Positions 1-7,881 of a stretch of DNA of 34,371 bases are shown here, one piece after another; the stretch's first letter is position 1, and each line of letters starts with the position of its first letter. Source of the stretch: Burkholderia aenigmatica (lineage in GTDB: Bacteria > Pseudomonadota > Gammaproteobacteria > Burkholderiales > Burkholderiaceae); contig NZ_CABVQC010000085.1 of assembly GCF_902499175.1 (NCBI RefSeq), positions 1 to 34,371 of the forward strand, written 5' to 3'. Below the pieces are notes generated by a model. It saw only the letters and a program-made list of their open reading frames with translations, searched no databases and was not told the origin of the DNA. The translations under genes and the position numbers were made by a program.

Positions 1-572
1 AGCAGCGCCGCGGCCGCGCGCACGCCGAGCCGCCGCGCGAGCGGACGCGCGATCGCCCACGCCTGGTTGTAGCCGCGCGCGACGAGCCGCCGGTGCGACA
101 GTGGCACCGGCGCCACCAGGTCGAAGCCGCCGGCGCCGGGCGTATCGTCGGTCAACCGGGCGAGCCGCGCCGCGAATTCGGCGCCGAGCGCGAGTTGCCG
201 GTGAAACTTCAGGCCGCGCGCGAGCCCGTCGAGCGGCGCGCGGTAATCCGCCAGTGCGAGCGTCGCATCGAACGGCGGCGGTGCCGCACGGCACGCGTCG
301 CAACGGTACGCGGCTGCACGGCCGGCGGCGCGAGCGCCGCGGGGCGGGGGCGAACGAGCGTGCCCGATGCCCAGCGGCAGCGCGCAGACGTCGCAGCGCA
401 GCCGCGCTTCATTCCAGTACGCGGCGTCGCAAGCGCCGCAAATCACGGCGTGTGACAAATTGCCGCACAGTGCGCAGCGATTGGGTAGCGCGACCGCGGC
501 GACGCGCGCTGCCAGCGTGCAAACCTGCGACAAAGCGACGCGCATCGTACGTCGGGCGGAACTGCGGATCAT
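1..572 (-). CDS. comF: ComF family phosphoribosyltransferase-like protein (3' part cut by window edge)
   Basis: The minus-strand frame opens with ATG at 572-570, has a good AGGAG ribosome site about 7 bases upstream, and stays open to base 1, so the C-terminus lies outside the window. The N-terminal part has paired CxxC zinc-finger-like motifs (RCALCGN, ICGAC, RCDVCALP, YRCDAC), followed by the ComF-typical stretches YRAPLDGLARGLKFHRQ and LVAPVPLSHRRLVARGYNQ. ComF proteins are PRTase-fold proteins needed for DNA uptake during natural transformation and thought to act in the cytoplasm on incoming single strands. It is divergent from the methyltransferase gene with about 81 bases between the starts. 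Identity is confident from the motifs; a competence role in this organism is inferred. Confidence 0.9.
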   Translation of the reverse strand, partial: MIRSSARRTMRVALSQVCTLAARVAAVALPNRCALCGNLSHAVICGACDAAYWNEARLRCDVCALPLGIGHARSPPPRGARAAGRAAAYRCDACRAAPPPFDATLALADYRAPLDGLARGLKFHRQLALGAEFAARLARLTDDTPGAGGFDLVAPVPLSHRRLVARGYNQAWAIARPLARRLGVRAAAAL

Positions 573-653
573 CGCAACACTCCTGACACCCCGCCTCAAT
601 GAAGCCTGCGGGGCGAGCGAGTATACTTCGGGCTCTTCGCCAGTGTGCCCGAC

Positions 654-1619
654 ATGTCCCCAGCTTCGACTTCAACCGGCCGTCCGGCCAATGACGCAAG
701 GCGCCTGCGGCGGATTTTCGACCGCCGTGCCGCCACGTTCGATGCGGTCGCGTTCCTGCCGCGCGAGATCGCGCAGCGCATGAACGAGCGTCTCGAATAC
801 ATCAAGGTGAGCCCCGCAGCCGTGCTGGACGCGGGCTGCGGCCCGGGCGACGACCTGCCGGCGCTGCGCGCGCGCTTTCCGGAGGCGCCCGTATTCGGCG
901 TCGACCTGTCGGGCGCGATGCTCGCGCGAGCGGGGCAGCGCGAGGTCGAGCAGACGAGCTGGCGCCGCTGGCTGCCGGCCTCGCTCGGCCGTGCACTGGG
1001 CCAGCGCGGCCCGCGCGTCGCGCAGGCCGATTTCGCCGCGCTGCCGTTCCCCGGCGGCGCGTTCGACCTGATCTGGTCGAATCTCGCCCTCCACTGGCAT
1101 TCGCGCCCGGACGCAGTGCTGCCCGAATGGCAGCGCGTGCTGCGCGTCAACGGGCTGCTGATGTTCAGCACGCTCGGCCCCGATACCCTGCGCGAACTGC
1201 GCGCGGCCTGCGCGGACGCCGAAGCGGCGCTCGGCATGGCGCCGCCCGCCGCGCGCGTGATCGATTTCGTCGACATGCACGACCTCGGCGACATGCTCGT
1301 CGAGAGCGGCTTCGAGATTCCCGTGATGGATCAGGAAGTGCTGACCGTCACCTACAAAACCTCCGATTCCCTGCTGGCCGACGTGCGCGGCTGGGGCGCC
1401 TATCCATTCGACCGCGAGGCGCCGCAGCGCGCGACGCGGCGCTTTCGCGCGGCGCTCGGCGACGCGCTGGAGGCCCGCCGGCGCGCGGACGGCACGATTC
1501 CGCTGACGTTCGAAGTGATCTACGGCCACGCCTGGAAGGCCGTGCCGCGCACGACCGCCGAAGGGCACGGGATCGTGCGCATCGAAGACATCGGAAAGGG
1601 GCGTCCGAAGAATCGGTAA
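654..1619 (+). CDS. BioC/NDUFAF5-like class I SAM-dependent methyltransferase
   Basis: A protein of about 321 residues with a Rossmann SAM-binding core: motif I VLDAGCGPGDDLPALR near residue 55, the acidic strand-2 end FGVDLSGAML, and motif IV/post-IV DLIWSNLALHWHS then LLMFSTLGPDTLRELR. The last segments and the late IPLTFEVIYGHAW match the family that includes malonyl-ACP O-methyltransferase BioC (biotin pimeloyl arm synthesis) and mitochondrial NDUFAF5. No other biotin genes are nearby, so BioC activity is possible but not shown. I chose ATG at 654; a GTG at 645 in the same frame is an alternative and neither has a convincing Shine-Dalgarno sequence. A TATACT hexamer at 622-627 could be a -10 element, but no good -35 was found. 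Confidence 0.8.
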   Translation: MSPASTSTGRPANDARRLRRIFDRRAATFDAVAFLPREIAQRMNERLEYIKVSPAAVLDAGCGPGDDLPALRARFPEAPVFGVDLSGAMLARAGQREVEQTSWRRWLPASLGRALGQRGPRVAQADFAALPFPGGAFDLIWSNLALHWHSRPDAVLPEWQRVLRVNGLLMFSTLGPDTLRELRAACADAEAALGMAPPAARVIDFVDMHDLGDMLVESGFEIPVMDQEVLTVTYKTSDSLLADVRGWGAYPFDREAPQRATRRFRAALGDALEARRRADGTIPLTFEVIYGHAWKAVPRTTAEGHGIVRIEDIGKGRPKNR

Positions 1620-1736
1620 AGCGGTAAAGAGGGGTTTTGTTATGTCTGAAATTAGCAGCGCAAAGCGGGGTCGAATTGGCGCCTAAAATGGCCGAAAAGC
1701 TTGTCGCGCTTGGCTCGCGGGCCGATAGTCGCTTGC

Positions 1737-1765
1737 TTGTGGATGCCATTGAACCCGCCTATAAT
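1737..1765 (+). promoter_or_regulatory. Sigma-70 type promoter upstream of the DUF2244/cox cluster
   Basis: TTGTGG at 1737-1742 and a perfect TATAAT at 1760-1765 are separated by 17 bases in the gap between the methyltransferase and DUF2244 genes. A start near 1772 would give a leader of about 80 bases before the DUF2244 ATG. It could drive DUF2244 and, by read-through, the cox genes, as I see no terminator between 2339 and 2395. The rest of the 1620-1853 gap shows no other gene. Confidence 0.6.
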
Positions 1766-1853
1766 GCGTCAGCTTGTCGTCCCGGGGTCCCCGCAATACG
1801 GGGCGACGAGTCCGATGCAGGCATGCATCGCATGCCATTCGCGTGAGGCGGCG

Positions 1854-2339
1854 ATGGAAGCAGCGAGGGTTTTGGCGGAGACGACGAACGGCGAGCCGGT
1901 CCTCGAAGACTGGCTCATGAAACGCAATTGTTCGGCGTCGCCGCGCCAGTTCGTGCTGTTTTACGCGTCGCTCGCGGGCTTCTCGCTGGTGATCGCGACA
2001 TTGCTGATGTGGCGGGGGGCTTGGCTCGTCATGCCCTTCACCGGAATCGAGTTGCTGGCTGTGGGTGTCGCATTTGCGATTTATGCTCGCCATGCGGTCG
2101 ATTACGAACGCATCAGGCTGTATCCGCACCGGCTCGTGATCGAGCGGATGGATGCGGAGCGGCTCACGCAGATCGAATTCAACCCGCGCTGGGTGCGGGT
2201 CGAGCCGGGTGCGACGCCACGCGATCCGATTCGGCTGGTATCGCGCGGGCAGACCGTCGTAATCGGGCAGCATCTCGCGCAGTACAAGCGCGCGCAGTTC
2301 GCCGACGAACTGCGCGTGTCGCTCAGGCGCTGCGGCTGA
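1854..2339 (+). CDS. DUF2244 family integral membrane protein
   Basis: A 161-residue protein starting at ATG 1854. The frame extends further upstream, but that part covers the promoter and reads as non-protein. Two hydrophobic helices close together (around residues 30-48, FVLFYASLAGFSLVIATLLM, and 57-75, VMPFTGIELLAVGVAFAIYA) form a hairpin. A soluble C-terminal half follows with DYERIRLYPHRLVIERMDAE and WVRVEPG, typical of DUF2244, a family common beside cytochrome oxidase genes in proteobacteria. Function is unknown; a role in oxidase expression or assembly is suggested only by location. It ends 55 bases before coxB. Confidence 0.75.
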   Translation: MEAARVLAETTNGEPVLEDWLMKRNCSASPRQFVLFYASLAGFSLVIATLLMWRGAWLVMPFTGIELLAVGVAFAIYARHAVDYERIRLYPHRLVIERMDAERLTQIEFNPRWVRVEPGATPRDPIRLVSRGQTVVIGQHLAQYKRAQFADELRVSLRRCG

Positions 2340-2394
2340 CGAGGCGCGGGCACCGGCGGATATGGCCGGCGGCTTGCGACGGGGGAGGGTTTGA

Positions 2395-3990
2395 ATGGAA
2401 ATTTTGGGTAAGGATGCTATGAAAACAATCAAGCGAGCCCTCACGGGCGTGCTGGCATGCAGCGGATTGCTCTTTGCCGGTGCCGCCCTGGCGGTCGGTG
2501 ATAGCCCGGGCGGCCCCCGCGTCAACGAGATCAACTTTCAGCCGCCTGTCACGAAGATCGCCGAGGAGCTCTACGATCTCCACACGATGATGCTGATCCT
2601 GTGTACGGTGATCTTCGTCGGCGTGTTCGGCGTGATGTTCTATTCGATCTTCGCGCACCGCAAATCCAAGGGCCACAAGGCCGCCAATTTCCATGAAAGC
2701 ACGACCGTCGAGATCATCTGGACGATCGTGCCGTTCGTCATCGTCGTGCTGATGGCGCTGCCGGCGACGAAGGCCGTCGTCGCAATGAAGGACACGACGA
2801 ACGCCGATCTCACGATCAAGGTCACCGGCTACCAGTGGAAGTGGGGCTACGACTACGTGAAGGGCCCGGGCGAGGGCATCGGCTTCCTGTCGACGCTCAG
2901 CACCCCGCGTGACGAAGTGATGGGCAAGAAGCCGATCACCGACACCTACCTGCAGGAAGTCGACAACCCGCTCGTCGTGCCGGTCAACAAGAAGATCCGC
3001 ATCATCACGACCGCGAACGACGTCGTCCACTCGTGGTACGTGCCCGCGTTCGGCGTGAAGCAGGATGCGATCCCCGGCTTCGTGCGCGACACGTGGTTCA
3101 AGGCCGACAAGGTCGGTACGTTCCGCGGTTTCTGTACCGAGCTGTGCGGCAAGGAACACGCGTACATGCCGGTCGTCGTCGAAGTCCTGTCGGAAGACGA
3201 CTACGCGAAGTGGGTCACCGCGCAGAAGGCCAAGCTGGCCAGCGCCGCAGTCGATCCGAACAAGATCTACACGATGGCTGAACTCGTCGCGCACGGCGAG
3301 GACGTCTACAAGGCGAACTGCGCAGCCTGCCACCAGGTGAACGGCAAGGGTCTCGGCGCATTCCCGGCGATGGACGGCAGCGCGATCGTGAACGGCCCGA
3401 TCGCCGGCCACGTCGAGCGCGTGCTGCACGGCAAGGGCGCGATGCCGTCGTGGGCGTCGCTGTCGGATCTCGACATTGCATCGGTCATCACGTACGAACG
3501 CAATTCGTGGGGCAACCACAAGAACGACCTGCTGCAGCCGAAGCAAGTGGCCGACGCGCGTAACGGCAAGATGCCGGAAGACGCGACGGGCGCAGCGGCA
3601 GCCGCACCGGCCGAAGCAGCTTCGGCGCCGGCGCAAGCCGCGTCGGGCGCAGAGCAGCCGGCCGCAGCGGCTTCGGCCGCCCTGTCGACGATCTACTTCG
3701 AGACGGGCAAGAGCGTGCTGCCGGCCGACGCGAAAGCGGCGATCGCCACCGCGGCCGACTATGCGAAGGCACATCCGGACGCGAAGCTCGCGCTGTCGGG
3801 CTTTACCGACAAGTCGGGCTCGGCCGACGCGAACGCCGAACTGGCGAAGCATCGCGCACAAGCCGTGCGCGACGCGCTGAAGGCAGCAGGCGTGGCGGAA
3901 GACCACATTATTCTCAAAAAGCCGGAAACGATCACGGGCGGGGCGGACGCGAAGGAAGCCCGGCGTGTCGAGATCGGCCCGGCGGCTTGA
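2395..3990 (+). CDS. coxB: Cytochrome c oxidase subunit II with fused cytochrome c and C-terminal OmpA-like domain
   Basis: A 531-residue subunit carrying the CuA electron-entry site of the aa3 oxidase. In order: signal peptide (about 9-33), two membrane helices (about 62-86 and 104-128), and a cupredoxin domain with QWKWGYDY, CuA ligand H212 and the cluster C247-x3-C251-x3-H255-x2-M258. Next comes a class I cytochrome c domain with heme motif CAACH at 309-313, then an Ala/Pro linker (about 395-428). An OmpA-like domain (about 430-531) follows, with D472 in GFTDKSG and R487 in AKHRAQAVRDAL, ending ARRVEIGPAA. CoxII plus cytochrome c is the known caa3-like arrangement; the extra OmpA domain makes the protein long for the family. 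GGGGGAGGG lies a few bases before ATG 2395. An inner ATG at 2419 with AAGGA upstream is an alternative that would start right at the signal peptide. Confidence 0.95.
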   Translation: MEILGKDAMKTIKRALTGVLACSGLLFAGAALAVGDSPGGPRVNEINFQPPVTKIAEELYDLHTMMLILCTVIFVGVFGVMFYSIFAHRKSKGHKAANFHESTTVEIIWTIVPFVIVVLMALPATKAVVAMKDTTNADLTIKVTGYQWKWGYDYVKGPGEGIGFLSTLSTPRDEVMGKKPITDTYLQEVDNPLVVPVNKKIRIITTANDVVHSWYVPAFGVKQDAIPGFVRDTWFKADKVGTFRGFCTELCGKEHAYMPVVVEVLSEDDYAKWVTAQKAKLASAAVDPNKIYTMAELVAHGEDVYKANCAACHQVNGKGLGAFPAMDGSAIVNGPIAGHVERVLHGKGAMPSWASLSDLDIASVITYERNSWGNHKNDLLQPKQVADARNGKMPEDATGAAAAAPAEAASAPAQAASGAEQPAAAASAALSTIYFETGKSVLPADAKAAIATAADYAKAHPDAKLALSGFTDKSGSADANAELAKHRAQAVRDALKAAGVAEDHIILKKPETITGGADAKEARRVEIGPAA

Positions 3991-4033
3991 CGTGTCGCTG
4001 AGTTAGTCGACGTATTCGCATTAGGAGATTCTC

Positions 4034-5641
4034 ATGTCTAGCATCGGGCACGACGTAGCCGCGGACCACGCGCACGACGACCACGCGCACGAAATGCCGC
4101 ACGGCTGGCGGCGCTGGCTGTTCGCCACCAACCACAAGGACATCGGTACGCTGTACCTGTTGTTCTCGTTCATCATGTTCCTGTCGGGCGGCGTGATGGC
4201 GCTCGCCATCCGGGCCGAGCTGTTCGAGCCGGGCCTCCAGATCATGCGTCCGGAGTTCTTCAACGAACTCACGACGATGCACGGCCTGATCATGGTGTTC
4301 GGCGCGATCATGCCGGCGTTCGTCGGCTTCGCGAACTGGATGATTCCGCTGCAGATCGGCGCGTCCGACATGGCGTTCGCGCGGATGAACAACTTCAGCT
4401 TCTGGCTGCTGCCGGTCGCGGCCGTGCTGCTGGTCGGTTCGTTCTTCGCGCCGGGTGGCGCGACGGCTGCCGGCTGGACGCTCTACGCGCCGCTGTCGAC
4501 GCAGATGGGCCCGGGCATGGACTTCGCGATCTTCGCGGTGCACATCATGGGCGCGTCGTCGATCATGGGCGGGATCAACATCGTCGTGACGATCCTGAAC
4601 ATGCGCGCACCGGGCATGACGCTGATGAAGATGCCGATGTTCGCATGGACGTGGCTGATCACGGCCTACCTGCTGATCGCGGTGATGCCGGTTCTGGCAG
4701 GCGCGATCACGATGGTGCTGTTCGACCGCCACTTCGGCACGTCGTTCTTCAACGCGGCAGGCGGCGGCGATCCGGTGATGTACCAGCACATCTTCTGGTT
4801 CTTCGGCCACCCCGAGGTGTACATCATGATTCTGCCGGCGTTCGGGATCGTGTCGCAGGTGATCCCGGCGTTCGCACGCAAGACGCTGTTCGGCTATAGC
4901 TCGATGGTGTACGCGACGGCTTCGATCGCGATCCTGTCGTTCATGGTCTGGGCGCACCACATGTTCGCAACGGGCATGCCGGTCACCGGCCAGCTGTTCT
5001 TCATGTACGCGACGATGCTGATCGCGGTGCCGACGGGCGTGAAGGTGTTCAACTGGCTCGCGACGATGTGGCGCGGCTCGATGACGTTCGAAACCCCGAT
5101 GCTGTTCGCGATCGGCTTCCTGTTCGTGTTCACGTTCGGCGGTCTGACGGGCCTGATGCTCGCGATGGCGCCGCTCGACATCCAGTATCACGGTACCTAC
5201 TTCGTGGTGGCGCACTTCCACTACGTGCTGGTGGCCGGCTCATTGTTCGCGCTGTTCTCGGGCTGGTACTACTGGGCGCCGAAGTGGACGGGCTGGATGT
5301 ACAACGAGACGCGCGGCAAGATCCACTTCTGGGCGTCGATGATCTTCTTCAACCTGACGTTCTTCCCGATGCACTTCGTCGGTCTCGCAGGCATGCCGCG
5401 TCGCTATGCGGACTACCCGGCGCAGTTCACGGACTTCAACCAGGTGGCGACGATCGGTGCATTCGGCTTCGGCCTCGCACAGGTGTACTTCCTGTTCGCA
5501 GTCGCGCTGCCGGCCTACCGTGGCGGCGGCGAGCTGGAAAAGGCGTCGGACAAGCCGTGGGATGGCGCGACGGGCCTCGAGTGGACGGTGCCGAGCCCGG
5601 CTCCCTTCCACACGTTCGAGCAACCGCCGCACGTCGAATAA
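4034..5641 (+). CDS. coxA: Cytochrome c oxidase subunit I (heme a / heme a3-CuB subunit)
   Basis: A 535-residue, 12-helix catalytic subunit of a heme-copper oxidase that reduces O2 to water and pumps protons across the inner membrane. The ligand set is complete: low-spin heme a ligands H83 (TTMHGLIM) and H396, high-spin heme a3 ligand H394 (both in AHFHYVLVAG), and CuB ligands H259 (FFGHPEVYIMILP, with the cross-linked tyrosine three residues on), H308 and H309 (WAHHMFATG). Start at ATG 4034 with TAGGAG 8 bases upstream. It lies 43 bases downstream of coxB. The first 23 residues are unusually histidine-rich (H6, H12, H14, H17, H19, H23). Confidence 0.97.
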   Translation: MSSIGHDVAADHAHDDHAHEMPHGWRRWLFATNHKDIGTLYLLFSFIMFLSGGVMALAIRAELFEPGLQIMRPEFFNELTTMHGLIMVFGAIMPAFVGFANWMIPLQIGASDMAFARMNNFSFWLLPVAAVLLVGSFFAPGGATAAGWTLYAPLSTQMGPGMDFAIFAVHIMGASSIMGGINIVVTILNMRAPGMTLMKMPMFAWTWLITAYLLIAVMPVLAGAITMVLFDRHFGTSFFNAAGGGDPVMYQHIFWFFGHPEVYIMILPAFGIVSQVIPAFARKTLFGYSSMVYATASIAILSFMVWAHHMFATGMPVTGQLFFMYATMLIAVPTGVKVFNWLATMWRGSMTFETPMLFAIGFLFVFTFGGLTGLMLAMAPLDIQYHGTYFVVAHFHYVLVAGSLFALFSGWYYWAPKWTGWMYNETRGKIHFWASMIFFNLTFFPMHFVGLAGMPRRYADYPAQFTDFNQVATIGAFGFGLAQVYFLFAVALPAYRGGGELEKASDKPWDGATGLEWTVPSPAPFHTFEQPPHVE

Positions 5642-5711
5642 GTTTCACCGTGCGCTCCGCCGCTGCCTGCCGTTGCAGGCAGGCGCGGCGGGCGCCGAAC
5701 CGAAGTGTCAG

Positions 5712-5852
5712 ATGAACCGGAATCCACAAGAAAGACGAACGCCCGAGCAGATTCGCGCGGGCAACAAGCGGCTCGGCCTCATCCTGCTCGTCATCGCCGC
5801 CGTCTTTTTTATGGGTGTCGTGATCAAGCAGTGGTGGCTGTCCACACACTGA
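5712..5852 (+). CDS. Cytochrome oxidase small assembly-type membrane peptide
   Basis: A 46-residue peptide encoded between coxA and ctaG. It has a short basic N-terminus (MNRNPQERRTPEQIR), then one membrane helix (LGLILLVIAAVFFMGVVIKQ) and a short tail. The size, position and N-in topology match the small 'cytochrome oxidase small assembly protein' annotated at this place in betaproteobacteria. No catalytic motif is present; a role in assembly or stability of the oxidase is inferred from context. It ends 35 bases before ctaG. The Shine-Dalgarno is weak, so expression may depend on coxA translation. Confidence 0.7.
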   Translation: MNRNPQERRTPEQIRAGNKRLGLILLVIAAVFFMGVVIKQWWLSTH

Positions 5853-5887
5853 TGCAGTAACGGACGCAGTAGCGAGGAAGTTGTCGT

Positions 5888-6496
5888 ATGTCGAAGCCGG
5901 AAGAGGGCGCCGTCGATCGCGCGTTCAATCGTTCGATGCTGGTGAAGCTCTTCGTCGTGGCCGGGCTGATGTTCGGTTTCGGCTTCGCGCTGATCCCGAT
6001 GTACCGGGCGATCTGCCAGATCACCGGCATCAACAACCTGGTGCAGCGCGATGTCAGCGAGCGCGAGGTGAAGAACTCGCAGGTCGATTACAGCCGCACG
6101 GTGTCGGTCGAGTTCGATGCGAACGCGCGCGGCCCGCTCGGATTCAAGCCGGAGCACAACAGTCTCGACGTGCATCCGGGCGAACTGACGACGATCGTGT
6201 ACGACGTGACGAACGGGCAGGGCAGGCCGGTCGTTGCCCAGGCGATTCCGAGCTACGCGCCGAAACAGGCGACGGAGTTCTTCAAGAAGATCGAGTGCTT
6301 TTGCTTTACGCAGCAGACGCTGGCCGCGAACGAGTCGCGCAAGATGCCGGTGGTGTTCGTGATCGATCCGAAACTGCCGAAGGATGTGAAGACGATCACG
6401 CTGTCGTACACGTTCTTCGAGCTGAATACGCCGGCCACGCCGGCGCCGGCGCCGGGCAAGACCGCGGCGCAGGGCGCGGCGAAGCCGGACGCATGA
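5888..6496 (+). CDS. ctaG: Cytochrome c oxidase assembly protein CtaG (Cox11), CuB chaperone
   Basis: A 202-residue, membrane-anchored copper chaperone that delivers Cu to the CuB site of subunit I. A cytoplasmic N-tail is followed by one helix (about residues 19-37, LVKLFVVAGLMFGFGFALIP), the conserved MYRAICQITGINN, and a periplasmic immunoglobulin-like domain with the family copper motif KKIECFCFTQQTL near residue 135. An Ala/Pro-rich tail ends the protein. Start at ATG 5888, with GAGGAAG in the preceding bases. It is co-directional in the cox cluster and ends 16 bases before the DUF2970 gene. Confidence 0.95.
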   Translation: MSKPEEGAVDRAFNRSMLVKLFVVAGLMFGFGFALIPMYRAICQITGINNLVQRDVSEREVKNSQVDYSRTVSVEFDANARGPLGFKPEHNSLDVHPGELTTIVYDVTNGQGRPVVAQAIPSYAPKQATEFFKKIECFCFTQQTLAANESRKMPVVFVIDPKLPKDVKTITLSYTFFELNTPATPAPAPGKTAAQGAAKPDA

Positions 6497-6512
6497 CGAC
6501 GGAGGCGGGGCG

Positions 6513-6713
6513 ATGACGGAGGTCAAGCGGGGTGGGTCGTTCGGTCAGGCGCTGAAAGCGGTGCTGTGGTCGTTCTTCGGGGTGCGCAAGCGGCGCGACC
6601 TGGAGGCCGACGCGACGCAACTGAATCCGCTGCACGTGCTGATCGTCGCGTTGTTGGCAGCCGGTGTGTTCATCGGCGTGCTGATCCTGATCGTGCGTGC
6701 CGTCGTGGGCTGA
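6513..6713 (+). CDS. DUF2970 small membrane protein
   Basis: A 66-residue protein with an amphipathic N-terminal part (SFGQALKAVLWSFFGVRKR, the DUF2970 hallmark), then DLEADATQLNPLHVLIVAL and one C-terminal membrane helix. ATG 6513 follows GGAGGCGGGGCG. DUF2970 proteins sit almost always between ctaG and coxC in betaproteobacterial cox clusters, so a function in oxidase assembly is likely, but none has been assigned that I know of. About 138 bases separate it from coxC. Confidence 0.8.
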   Translation: MTEVKRGGSFGQALKAVLWSFFGVRKRRDLEADATQLNPLHVLIVALLAAGVFIGVLILIVRAVVG

Positions 6714-6740
6714 AGCCCGCGGCCACGAAAGAATGCAGTG

Positions 6741-6760
6741 CGCGGCGCCACGGCGCCGCG
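6741..6760 (+). other. Stem-loop in the leader of coxC
   Basis: CGCGGCG (6741-6747) and CGCCGCG (6754-6760) form a 7-bp inverted repeat around a 6-base loop, about 90 bases before coxC. There is no T-tract, so it is not a standard terminator. It could stabilise or process the cox mRNA between DUF2970 and coxC. Structure is seen; function is a guess. Confidence 0.35.
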
Positions 6761-6851
6761 TGCAGGAAGGAGCGGTGGTGGTCACGCCGCGCAAGAAATA
6801 AAGCCGGAGCGGTTTCCGGTACACAAATTGGACTGAAGTGGAGAATCAAGC

Positions 6852-7709
6852 ATGAGCGGTCAAAACCAGACCCCGTACTATTTCGTGCCGCATCCGTCGC
6901 AGCATCCGATCAGCGCGGCCATCGGCCTGCTGGTCATGCTCGGATCGACAGCGCTGTGGATCAACGGTCACGACTGGGCGCCGTTTACGGCGCTGCTCGG
7001 CCTGCTTTGGTTGCTCTTTACGCTGTATCACTGGTTTGGCGACGCGATCGCCGAATCGGAAGGCGGTCACTACGGCAAGAACGTCGACAAGTCGTACCGC
7101 TGGAGCATGAGCTGGTTCATCTTCTCGGAAGTCATGTTCTTCGGCGCGTTCTTCGGCGCGCTGTTCTATGCACGTGAAATCGCGCTGCACCAGCTCGGCA
7201 GCCTCGACTACAAGCTGATCTGGCCGGATTTCTCCGCCGTGTGGCCGAACGAAGGCCCCGCCGCGCTCGCCGGTCACTTCAAGACGATGGGCCCGTGGCC
7301 GATCCCGACGCTGAACACGGCATTCCTGCTGTCGTCGGGCGTGACGCTGACGATCTCGCACCACGCGCTGCGTGACGATCATCGCAAGAAGGCGATCGCC
7401 TGGCTGGCCGCGACGCTCGCGTTCGGTATCTGCTTTCTGTTCCTGCAGGGCTTCGAGTACTACCACGCGTACAACGAACTGAACCTGACGCTGAACTCGG
7501 GTGTGTACGGTTCGACGTTCTTCCTGCTGACGGGCTTCCACGGTTTCCACGTGTTCCTCGGCGGCACGATGCTCGCGGTGGTGCTGGTGCGGATGATCCG
7601 CGGCCACTTCAAGCCCGATCACCACTTCGCATTCGAAGGCGCCGCGTGGTACTGGCACTTCGTCGACGTCGTCTGGCTCGGCCTGTACGTCGTCGTCTAC
7701 TGGCTGTAA
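6852..7709 (+). CDS. coxC: Cytochrome c oxidase subunit III
   Basis: A 285-residue, seven-helix core subunit of the aa3 oxidase that stabilises subunit I and its proton uptake. Typical features are PYYFVPHPSQHPISAAIG at the N-terminus, WSMSWFIFSEVMFFGAFFGA near residue 85, the histidine-bearing LTGFHGFHVFLGGTML, and the C-terminal AAWYWHFVDVVWLGLYVVVY. Start at ATG 6852 with GTGGAG 8 bases upstream. It is the last gene of the structural cluster and is followed directly by strong hairpins. Confidence 0.96.
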   Translation: MSGQNQTPYYFVPHPSQHPISAAIGLLVMLGSTALWINGHDWAPFTALLGLLWLLFTLYHWFGDAIAESEGGHYGKNVDKSYRWSMSWFIFSEVMFFGAFFGALFYAREIALHQLGSLDYKLIWPDFSAVWPNEGPAALAGHFKTMGPWPIPTLNTAFLLSSGVTLTISHHALRDDHRKKAIAWLAATLAFGICFLFLQGFEYYHAYNELNLTLNSGVYGSTFFLLTGFHGFHVFLGGTMLAVVLVRMIRGHFKPDHHFAFEGAAWYWHFVDVVWLGLYVVVYWL

Positions 7710-7717
7710 ATGGAACA

Positions 7718-7826
7718 ACGGCCCGCGCAGCAATGCGCGGGCCGTTTTCATTGGGGTCGGCCGGGCAGCCTGGCTGCCGGCCTTCACCACCCTGGCGCCG
7801 CCGCGACTCAGTCAGGCGGCGCTTTT
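7718..7826 (+). terminator. Cluster of hairpins and terminators after coxC
   Basis: A 12-bp perfect stem (7718-7729 with 7734-7745) with a 4-base loop runs into TTTT, a textbook intrinsic terminator. A second hairpin lies near 7760-7782. A third (GCGCCGCC 7795-7802 with GGCGGCGC 7815-7822) is followed by TTTT. They should end the coxB-coxC transcript and insulate the opposite-strand gene beyond. Confidence 0.8.
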
Positions 7827-7881
7827 GCTTGGTGGCGCGGCCGTGCGGCGAAATGTCACAGCGGCCGCGGCGGCAAACGGA

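Noticed and set aside
2323..3906. A 527-codon minus-strand open frame opposite coxB
   Set aside because: Low-complexity Arg/Val/His composition and complete overlap with the clearly real coxB.
6733..6801. A 22-codon frame (MQCAAPRRRVQEG...) between DUF2970 and coxC
   Set aside because: No properly spaced ribosome site, no hydrophobic segment, and it overlaps the GC stem-loop at 6741-6760.
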